From: JAVBKA01 sp031546715
Lineage (GTDB): Bacteria > Bacillota > Clostridia > Oscillospirales > UBA929
Length of the DNA stretch: 15,084 nt
Assembly: GCA_031546715.1 (NCBI GenBank)
Contig: JAVBKA010000066.1
Coordinates: 1 to 15,084, forward strand
Direction: 5' to 3'
Positions 7,146-13,344 of the stretch are shown in pieces (position 1 is the first letter of the stretch; each line of letters starts with the position of its first letter). The translations under genes were made by a program, and so were the position numbers. The notes beneath the pieces are model-generated. The model was not told where the DNA came from, made no database searches, and was given only the letters and a program-made list of their open reading frames with translations.

Positions 7146-8102
7146 ATGAGTAATGTAATAACGAGGGTTTTTAACTGCGGAATTGTGCCAGTTATTAAGC
7201 TTGACAACGCAGAAGATGCACTGCCGCTGTCGTCAGCCCTAAGTGCAGGCGGTATCAACGTTGCAGAGATAACCTTTCGCACTGGCGCAGCCAGCGACGC
7301 TATTAAGGCGATTAGTGCAGGCAACCCAAAAATGCTGGTTGGTGCGGGTACGGTGTCAAATATAGAAACTGCCGAGAGAGCGATTGCGGCGGGCGCGCAG
7401 TTTATTGTCAGCCCTGGGTTTAACGGGAAGGTAGTTGAGTACTGCCTTGACAAAAAAGTGGCTGTAATTCCTGGAATCAGCAGCCCGACGGACATTGAAA
7501 CGGCGTTGGGATATGGTCTTGAATATTTAAAATTTTTCCCCGCTGAGGCATCAGGGGGACTAAAAGCCCTTAAGGCAATGTCTGCCCCCTACGGCATGAT
7601 TAAGTTTATGCCCACAGGCGGCATTGACGCGTCAAACCTTGTTGAATACCTCCGATTTGAAAAGGTTATCGCTTGTGGCGGAAGTTGGATGTGCGGCGAA
7701 GCCTTAGTCAAAGAAAAGAAATTTGACGAAATCACCCGACTTTCCAAGGAAGCGGTTGCATTAATGCATGGCTTTAAATTTGCCCATATGGCGATTAATC
7801 CGGGAGCAGAATCTGTCAATAACCTAGCGGACACCTTCACAAATGTCTTCGGATTTCCTCAAAGAGACACCAGTAAATCCATTTTCGCAACAGACTTTAT
7901 TGAGCTGATGAATGCTGACGGCATGGGTGAAAAGGGTCACATCGGCATTTCGACCCATAACGCCGCCCGTGCTTTAGCGTACTTTGAGGAGCGCGGCATC
8001 GCAGTTGACCAAGACTCAATTGTGCTGACTAAGGGCGTGCCTACCTTTGCATACCTAAAGGATAGCATTGGCGGTTTTGCGGTTCATATTATCCAGAAAT
8101 AA
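7146..8102 (+). CDS. KDPG/KHG aldolase fused to a C-terminal VOC-fold domain
   Basis: A 318-aa bifunctional-looking protein. Residues 1 to about 205 are a class I 2-dehydro-3-deoxyphosphogluconate / 4-hydroxy-2-oxoglutarate aldolase, cleaving KDPG to pyruvate and glyceraldehyde 3-phosphate (or KHG to pyruvate and glyoxylate). Seen: Glu41 in VAEITFRTG, GAGTV, the Schiff-base Lys129 in YLKFFPAEASGG, and the phosphate-binding MPTGGID. Ordinary Eda proteins are about 210 aa and stop there. The extra ~110 residues resemble a vicinal-oxygen-chelate (glyoxalase/bleomycin-resistance) domain: His214 in FKFAHMAIN, a LADTFTNVFGF helix, a second His in GHIGIST, and a FAVHII ending. Start at ATG 7146 is chosen over the GTG at 7137 because GAGGTG at 7134-7139 is the ribosome site. 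Such fusions occur in Firmicutes, as I recall; the role of the VOC part is unknown to me. Confidence 0.9.
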   Translation: MSNVITRVFNCGIVPVIKLDNAEDALPLSSALSAGGINVAEITFRTGAASDAIKAISAGNPKMLVGAGTVSNIETAERAIAAGAQFIVSPGFNGKVVEYCLDKKVAVIPGISSPTDIETALGYGLEYLKFFPAEASGGLKALKAMSAPYGMIKFMPTGGIDASNLVEYLRFEKVIACGGSWMCGEALVKEKKFDEITRLSKEAVALMHGFKFAHMAINPGAESVNNLADTFTNVFGFPQRDTSKSIFATDFIELMNADGMGEKGHIGISTHNAARALAYFEERGIAVDQDSIVLTKGVPTFAYLKDSIGGFAVHIIQK

Positions 8103-8218
8103 TTTGGCGAGATTGCAGGCTTTTACATGTTTATTCAGCCGATTTTTCCGACGAGATTTTCGGCTGATGCAGCAACATATTAATAAAAACATATGTCGTC
8201 GGAGAATGGTAGCAAAGT
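8103..8218 (+). promoter_or_regulatory. Gap with two interlocking complementary pairs (candidate pseudoknot) before the kinase gene
   Basis: Pair A: TCAGCCGA (8135-8142) with TCGGCTGA (8160-8167). Pair B: TCCGACGA (8147-8154) with TCGTCGGA (8196-8203). Both are perfect over 8 bp. The left arm of B lies in the loop of A, so the two can only coexist as an H-type pseudoknot, or else compete. The right arm of B covers GGAG at 8201-8204, the best though distant (14 bp) ribosome site for the kinase. No independent promoter is obvious. Confidence 0.4.
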
Positions 8219-9742
8219 ATGAAGTACTTAATTGGAATAGATATCGGCACTTCGGGAACAAAATCAGTACTATTTGACACTAACGGCAAGGTAATTTCCT
8301 CTGCAACAGTTGAATATCCGCTAATTCAGCCGCAAAACGGCTGGGCTGAGCAAAACCCAGATACATGGTGGCAGGCGACAGTTTCGACCCTATCCGCTAT
8401 AATGTCTCAGAGTGGTGTAAACGCCTCGGATGTAGCAGGAATAGGGATTTCGGGACAAATGCACGGTCTTGTTATGCTTGACGAGAACGGAGCAGTGCTC
8501 AGAAACGCAATACTTTGGTGTGATGGACGGACAACCGAGGAATGTGCGGAGATAACGGAATTAGTCGGAGCGAAACGACTTATTGAAATTACGGCAAATC
8601 CAGCTCTTCCGGGCTTTACAGCCTCTAAAATTCTGTGGGTTCGCAAGCACGAGCCAGAGATTTACGAAAAGTGCCGCCAGATTTTACTGCCCAAGGATTA
8701 TATACGATATAAGCTCACAGGCGTGTTTGCAACAGAAGTATCTGACGCCTCGGGCATGAACCTCATGGATATTCCAAAACGCACATGGAGCGATGAGATT
8801 CTGCAAAAACTGAGCATTGACAAAGCTTTGCTGCCTCGCATGTACGAATCCTGCGAGGTCACGGGGCATGTTACGGCTCAAGCGGCCGCGCTGACTGGTC
8901 TGTGCAAAGATGTACCAATTGTGGGCGGAGCAGGGGACAATGCCGCCGCCGCTGTTGGAACAGGTGTGGTTGAAAAAGGCAAGGCATTTACCACAATCGG
9001 CACGTCAGGCGTTATTTTTGCCCATTCGGACGACGTAACCATTGACCCAGATGGCAGAGTGCATACCTTCTGTGCCGCCGTACCCAACGCGTGGACGGTT
9101 ATGAGCTGTACGCTTTCCGCGGGGCTGAGCCTACAATGGTTTAGAAATAATTTTTGCACCTCCGAAGTTGAAACCGCAAAGGGAATGGGCGTAGACCCGT
9201 ATTATCTGATGGACAAGGAAGCCGAAAAAGTTCCCATCGGAGCAAGCAGACTGCTGTATCTGCCATACCTCATGGGCGAGCGTTCTCCGATACTTGACAG
9301 CAACGCCCGAGGCGCATTTATCGGACTGTCTGCTATTCACACAAAGCAAGACATGCTAAGAGCGGTTTTAGAAGGGGTTTCATATTCACAACGAGATTGC
9401 CTTGACGTTCTGCGCGGCATGGGCATCACATTTAGTGATATGCTTATCTGTGGCGGAGGGGGAGCAAGTCCGCTGTGGCGTCAAATGCTTGCCGATGTGT
9501 ATGACTGCCCTGTAAAAACAGTGGTGTCCAAAGAAGGACCTGCGCTAGGCGTGGCAATTCTTGCAGGAGTTGGCGCGGGGTTGTTTGAAAGCGTTCCCGC
9601 GGCGTGTGAGAAGCTGGTTCAAACAAATCAGCCGCAGAAGCCTGATTCTGTTGCGGTTGCTGAATACGAGAGATTTTATCAGTTGTTTAAGCAGCTTTAT
9701 CCGTCTCTAAAAGAGCAGTATTCGATTTTAGCAAGAATGTAA
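8219..9742 (+). CDS. xylB: Xylulokinase-type FGGY carbohydrate kinase
   Basis: A 507-aa ATP-dependent sugar kinase, normally D-xylulose to D-xylulose 5-phosphate, feeding the pentose phosphate pathway. Seen: the ATPase-fold phosphate loop IGIDIGTSGTKSVLFD at the N-terminus; the substrate region ISGQMHGLV with Met81-His82; ILWCDGRT; GGAGDNAAAAVGTG with Asp240 as the likely catalytic base; TIGTSGVIF; and the C-terminal adenine-binding block ICGGGGASPLWRQMLADV. Length and motifs match XylB closely. The start is fixed by the conserved N-terminus, with only a weak ribosome site. It lies 116 bp after the aldolase gene and is probably cotranscribed. No xylose isomerase, transporter or other pentose gene is in the window, so the true substrate could be another ketose or deoxyketose. 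Confidence 0.88.
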   Translation: MKYLIGIDIGTSGTKSVLFDTNGKVISSATVEYPLIQPQNGWAEQNPDTWWQATVSTLSAIMSQSGVNASDVAGIGISGQMHGLVMLDENGAVLRNAILWCDGRTTEECAEITELVGAKRLIEITANPALPGFTASKILWVRKHEPEIYEKCRQILLPKDYIRYKLTGVFATEVSDASGMNLMDIPKRTWSDEILQKLSIDKALLPRMYESCEVTGHVTAQAAALTGLCKDVPIVGGAGDNAAAAVGTGVVEKGKAFTTIGTSGVIFAHSDDVTIDPDGRVHTFCAAVPNAWTVMSCTLSAGLSLQWFRNNFCTSEVETAKGMGVDPYYLMDKEAEKVPIGASRLLYLPYLMGERSPILDSNARGAFIGLSAIHTKQDMLRAVLEGVSYSQRDCLDVLRGMGITFSDMLICGGGGASPLWRQMLADVYDCPVKTVVSKEGPALGVAILAGVGAGLFESVPAACEKLVQTNQPQKPDSVAVAEYERFYQLFKQLYPSLKEQYSILARM

Positions 9743-9762
9743 GTACAATACTAATCACTAAC

Positions 9763-9796
9763 TAAAATGCCTATCGTTTTTACGATAGACATTTTA
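9763..9796. terminator. Hairpin terminator 1 downstream of the kinase gene
   Basis: Left arm TAAAATGCCTATCGT (9763-9777) pairs with ACGATAGACATTTTA (9782-9796) around a TTTT loop, 15 positions with one C-A mismatch. A and T runs at the base allow termination in either direction. It begins 20 bp after the xylB stop. Confidence 0.65.
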
Positions 9797-9798
9797 AC

Positions 9799-9839
9799 AC
9801 CCCGAATTGTCCATATGGACAATTCGGGGTTTATTTAAA
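9799..9839 (+). terminator. Hairpin terminator 2: 32-bp perfect palindrome plus T-rich tail
   Basis: CCCCGAATTGTCC (9800-9812), a 4-base centre ATAT, and GGACAATTCGGGG (9817-9829) are perfectly complementary, extended by an A-T pair at 9799/9830. The transcript then runs into GTTTATTTAAA. This is a strong rho-independent-like terminator separating the aldolase-kinase unit from the DeoR unit. The perfect symmetry also allows a protein-binding role. Confidence 0.8.
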
Positions 9840-9847
9840 CGGTTATA

Positions 9848-9876
9848 TTGAAATAAATGAACATGAGGTGTATAAT
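9848..9876 (+). promoter_or_regulatory. Consensus-like sigma-A promoter of the deoR-type/dehydrogenase operon
   Basis: TTGAAA at 9848-9853 and a perfect TATAAT at 9871-9876 are 17 bp apart. The start point would be near 9883, about 28 nt before the regulator ATG. It follows directly after the double terminator, as expected for a new transcription unit. Confidence 0.8.
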
Positions 9877-9910
9877 CAAATAGTAGTAACGAAGAAGCGG
9901 AGGTGTAACT

Positions 9911-10678
9911 ATGGTAGAGCGCAGAGCCGCATTGCTTGAGTACATTCAAGGGCGCGGAGAAGTCGCAAATGACAAATTATTCGCGCTGTTTCCTGACAAA
10001 ACACCTAAAACCATCAGACGAGACTTAGAATACCTAGAGCAAGCGGGCGCAATTCTTCGCAGTCACGGCAAGGCGAGAGTGAACAAACAGTTTTTAGCTC
10101 AGCCAGAGTTATATTATGCGGAACGTGAAAGCGAAAATGTGGTTATAAAAAACCAGTTGGCAGCTCTTGCTGCCTCACTTGTAAATGACCGCAGGTCAAT
10201 ATTTATTGATTCAGGCACGACCATGATGGCGTTTGCACAGAAGCTGCCTGATATTAACCTAACTGTTTTGACAGCAGCACCTAATATTGCGCTGACAATT
10301 GCGGGCCAAAAGCCAAGCTGCTCGATTTTCCTTACAGGTGGAAGCCTAAACCCGAAAACGCTGTCCTGTTCAGGTTACGGCAACACGGAAACTATAAAGC
10401 TATTCAACATCGACATTGCTTTTATGGCGACCTCTGGCTTTTCAACTCACGCTGGCTTCACCGTTGGCGAGCATTTTGAATGCGAGTTGAAGCGTGCGGT
10501 AATTGCAAAGGCGGATAAGGTTTTTATGCTGATGGACAGTACAAAAATCGGAAAAAGTATGCCGTTTACCTTTGCCAGACCACAGGATATAGATGTATTA
10601 CTATGCGATAATGGGCTGGGCGATGAAAATGAAGCCTATTTAATATCAAAAAATATACAAATTATGAAATGTAACTGA
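9911..10678 (+). CDS. DeoR/GlpR-family transcriptional repressor
   Basis: A 255-aa DNA-binding regulator of standard family length. Residues about 1-57 form the DeoR winged helix-turn-helix: VERRAALLEYIQGRG, then TPKTIRRDLEYLEQAGAILR, the recognition-helix region. Residues about 75-230 are the DeoR C-terminal sensor (phosphosugar-isomerase-like fold), with IFIDSGTTMMAFA, FLTGGSLNPKTLSCSG, FMATSGFSTHAGFTV and VFMLMDSTKIGKS. Proteins of this family usually bind a phosphorylated sugar and are then released from DNA. GGAGGTG at 9899-9905 precedes the ATG. Its stop codon overlaps the ribosome site of the E2 gene, so it is the first gene of the dehydrogenase operon and likely controls it and perhaps the aldolase-kinase unit upstream. 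Confidence 0.92.
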   Translation: MVERRAALLEYIQGRGEVANDKLFALFPDKTPKTIRRDLEYLEQAGAILRSHGKARVNKQFLAQPELYYAERESENVVIKNQLAALAASLVNDRRSIFIDSGTTMMAFAQKLPDINLTVLTAAPNIALTIAGQKPSCSIFLTGGSLNPKTLSCSGYGNTETIKLFNIDIAFMATSGFSTHAGFTVGEHFECELKRAVIAKADKVFMLMDSTKIGKSMPFTFARPQDIDVLLCDNGLGDENEAYLISKNIQIMKCN

Positions 10679-10691
10679 GGAGGAGTTTTTG

Positions 10692-11939
10692 TTGGCAAAT
10701 CTAGTGTTGATGCCTCAAATGGGTATCTCGGAGGAAAGCGCAATCTTGACCCAATGGCATGTTAAAAAGGGTGACACAGTGAACCAAGGCGACAAGCTGT
10801 TTTCGATTGAAACAGGCAAGGCAACCTTCGACGTAGAATCAGAGCATTCAGGCGTTGTCCTTGAATTAATTGCATCCGAGGGTGACGAGGTGCTCATAAA
10901 ACTGCCAGTATGTGCAGTTGGCACAGCGGGCGAGGTATATGTCAGCGAAACGAAGGCGGCTGCAACCGTTGCCACTGCCGTTGAAGCCGTTCAGCCGCAA
11001 GCGGTTGCAAGCTTGGGCAGTGTAGTAAATCAAGAGGCTGTACAAAGGGAGAATGCAATTAAAGGTATATCACCCCGCGCCCGCGCTCTTGCGTCTAAGG
11101 CTGATGTTGACCCGTCAACCGCAACGCCTACAGGCGCAGAGGGAAGAATAATTGAGCGAGACGTTCGCAGTCTGATTGAAAACGGAGCTACCTCTCCTGT
11201 TAAAGCCGTTGAAGCCGTCAAAACTGTTGAAGCTGGAACTGCAAACGCTGTCGAAGGCTACCAAGAGAAGCCACTTTCAAATATGCGTAAAATAATCGCT
11301 AAAAACATGATGGCATCACTGTCTCAAACAGCTCAGCTCACCCACACAGCATCCTTTGATGCAACGTCAATTTCGGAGTACAGAAAGCTTCTAAAGGCTG
11401 ACCCAGTACTGTCTGGTGTAACCCTTACAGATATGATTCTCTATGCCGTAACTCGCACATTAAAAGAATTCCCCTTGCTGAATGCATGGCTTATGGGAGA
11501 CACAATGCGGTACTTTGACGATGTCAACCTAGCCTGTGCTGTTGATACCGACAAGGGGTTGATGGTTCCTGTAATGTTCGGAGCGTCGTCAAAATCTCTG
11601 CTTGCAATGTCAAAAGAGCTGAAAACCTTGGCGGAAGGTTGCAGAAACGGCACTATTGCGCCAAACCTTCTCAGCGGCGGCAGTTTTACGGTATCTAACC
11701 TCGGCGCATTCGGTATTGAGAGCTTTACCCCAATCTTAAATGCACCGCAGACAGGCATTTTAGGCGTAAACACTATTACCCAGCGTGTTAGAGACGTTGA
11801 CGGCAAAATGGAAATGTACCCATGCATGACGCTGTCTCTTACTTATGACCACAGAGCTGTTGACGGCGCACCTGCATCAAAGTTCCTACAGGCACTGTGT
11901 AAAAACTTAGAGAGGTTCCAAGCATTGCTTGCGCAATGA
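10692..11939 (+). CDS. 2-oxoacid dehydrogenase complex E2, dihydrolipoyl acyltransferase
   Basis: A 415-aa E2 core subunit that takes the acyl group from E1 on its lipoyl arm and passes it to CoA. Domains in order: one lipoyl domain (about 1-78) with lipoyl-Lys43 in SIETGKATFDVES; an Ala/Val-rich flexible linker; a peripheral subunit-binding domain (about 125-160, ISPRARALASKADVDP); a second Ala/Val/Glu linker; and the catalytic domain (about 190-415) with the active-site DHRAVDG (His387, Asp391). Two TTG codons in tandem (10689, 10692) could start it; 10692 gives better spacing from AGGAGG-like 10678-10685 and begins MANLVLMPQMG like other E2s. The motif ETGKA replaces the more common ETDKA. 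Homology to pyruvate and acetoin complexes does not by itself fix the substrate. Confidence 0.9.
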   Translation: MANLVLMPQMGISEESAILTQWHVKKGDTVNQGDKLFSIETGKATFDVESEHSGVVLELIASEGDEVLIKLPVCAVGTAGEVYVSETKAAATVATAVEAVQPQAVASLGSVVNQEAVQRENAIKGISPRARALASKADVDPSTATPTGAEGRIIERDVRSLIENGATSPVKAVEAVKTVEAGTANAVEGYQEKPLSNMRKIIAKNMMASLSQTAQLTHTASFDATSISEYRKLLKADPVLSGVTLTDMILYAVTRTLKEFPLLNAWLMGDTMRYFDDVNLACAVDTDKGLMVPVMFGASSKSLLAMSKELKTLAEGCRNGTIAPNLLSGGSFTVSNLGAFGIESFTPILNAPQTGILGVNTITQRVRDVDGKMEMYPCMTLSLTYDHRAVDGAPASKFLQALCKNLERFQALLAQ

Positions 11940-11955
11940 GAGTGAGGGTTATCAT

Positions 11956-13311
11956 ATGTTTGACTTAATTATTATCGGCGGAGGACCTGCCGGATATCAT
12001 GCCGCTGAGCTCGCCGCCCATGAAGGGCTTAAAACTTTGTTGATTGAGAAGCGTGCCGTTGGCGGAGTTTGCCTAAACGAGGGCTGCATACCGTCAAAGG
12101 CTCTGCTGCACTCGGCAAAAATCTTTGACTATGCCAACGGTTACGGTCAGCATTACGGAGTGACCTGCGAAAACCCAAAGCTTGACTATCCTGCCATTGT
12201 TAAGCGCAAGGATAAGGTCGTAAAAAAGTTGGTTGCCGGAATTGAAGCGGCACTAAAAAAGGGTAACGTAGAAATCTGCAAAGAGACGGCTGTTATTAAG
12301 GGGCGCATTGAGGGCGGATTTGAAGTACAGGCAGGGGAGCAGACCTATCAAGGCGCAAAGCTACTGCTCTGCACAGGCTCTGAGCCAGTTCTGCCGCCTA
12401 TTGACGGATTAAAACCTGCTTTGGAATCTGGTTTTGCTATGACAAACCGTGAAATCCTCGCATTGACTGAGCCTCCGAAGCGTTTAGTAATAGTTGGCGG
12501 CGGCGTTATCGGTTTGGAGATGGCATCGCTGATGAATTCGGCTCAAAGCGAAGTCACCGTGATTGAAATGCTCGATAAAATTGCAGGTCCGACAGATGCG
12601 GAAATTTCGTCTCTGCTTCAAAAAAACTATGAGAAAAAGGGCGTTAAGTTTTTACTTAAGGCTAAACTGACCTCCATCGGCACTGACTCCGTCACCTATG
12701 AGTTGGACGGCAAGACGGAAACCATCAACTGTGACAAGGTTTTGCTTTCAATCGGAAGGCGTGCTGTTACGGCGGGTATTGGTCTTGAAGCAATCGGCGT
12801 CGTCACTGACCGCGGTGCTGTAACGACTGACCCGCAGCAAAAGACAAATGTTGCAGGGGTATTCGCCTCAGGAGATATCAACGGAAAGTCCATGCTTGCG
12901 CATACCGCATACCGTGAAGCCGAGGTGGCAATCAATACCATTTGCGGGCGTAAAGACACAATGGAATACAACGCCATACCGTCAGTAATTTACACTAACC
13001 CCGAGGCGGCAAGTGTCGGCGAAACACTTGAAACTGCAAGGGCAAAAGGTCTTGAAGTTCACGAGGTTAAGCTTCCCATGATGTTCAGCGGTCGCTACAT
13101 GGCAGAAAACGAGCGCGGTGACGGTATCTGCAAGCTGATTTGGGAGGGCAAGAGACTTATTGGCGTACACATGCTGGGAAATCCCTGTTCTGAGATTATT
13201 TCCACGGCGGCCATGGCAATTTCACGGGAAATCAGTCTGGAACAGCTTAAAAAAGTTGTATTTCCTCATCCCACGGTAGCGGAAATTCTTCATGAAAGCT
13301 TTTATCAATAA
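11956..13311 (+). CDS. Dihydrolipoyl dehydrogenase (E3)
   Basis: A 451-aa FAD-dependent disulfide oxidoreductase that reoxidises the E2 lipoyl group and reduces NAD+. Seen: FAD Rossmann motif LIIIGGGPAGYHAAELAA at the N-terminus; redox disulfide Cys39/Cys44 in GGVCLNEGCIPSK; NAD-binding VIVGGGVIGLEMAS; the FAD block FASGDINGKSMLAHTA; and the C-terminal dimer-interface catalytic pair His438/Glu443 in HPTVAEILHESF. Length is normal for the family. ATG 11956 is chosen over an in-frame TTG at 11929 because the protein then starts directly at the FAD motif and GTGAGGG lies at 11942-11948. It follows the E2 stop by 16 bp. There is no fused lipoyl domain, unlike some Gram-positive E3 proteins. Confidence 0.92.
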   Translation: MFDLIIIGGGPAGYHAAELAAHEGLKTLLIEKRAVGGVCLNEGCIPSKALLHSAKIFDYANGYGQHYGVTCENPKLDYPAIVKRKDKVVKKLVAGIEAALKKGNVEICKETAVIKGRIEGGFEVQAGEQTYQGAKLLLCTGSEPVLPPIDGLKPALESGFAMTNREILALTEPPKRLVIVGGGVIGLEMASLMNSAQSEVTVIEMLDKIAGPTDAEISSLLQKNYEKKGVKFLLKAKLTSIGTDSVTYELDGKTETINCDKVLLSIGRRAVTAGIGLEAIGVVTDRGAVTTDPQQKTNVAGVFASGDINGKSMLAHTAYREAEVAINTICGRKDTMEYNAIPSVIYTNPEAASVGETLETARAKGLEVHEVKLPMMFSGRYMAENERGDGICKLIWEGKRLIGVHMLGNPCSEIISTAAMAISREISLEQLKKVVFPHPTVAEILHESFYQ

Positions 13312-13344
13312 TCTGAAAATTTATACAATATAAGGAGAATAAAA

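Noticed and set aside
10970..11260. Repeated GTTGAAGCCGT-like stretches in the E2 gene as a DNA repeat element
   Set aside because: They encode the Ala/Val/Glu-rich flexible linkers normal for E2 proteins; low-complexity coding explains them.
11929..11955. TTG start for E3 overlapping the E2 gene
   Set aside because: It adds nine residues before the FAD motif and has no suitably placed ribosome site; ATG 11956 fits the family N-terminus.
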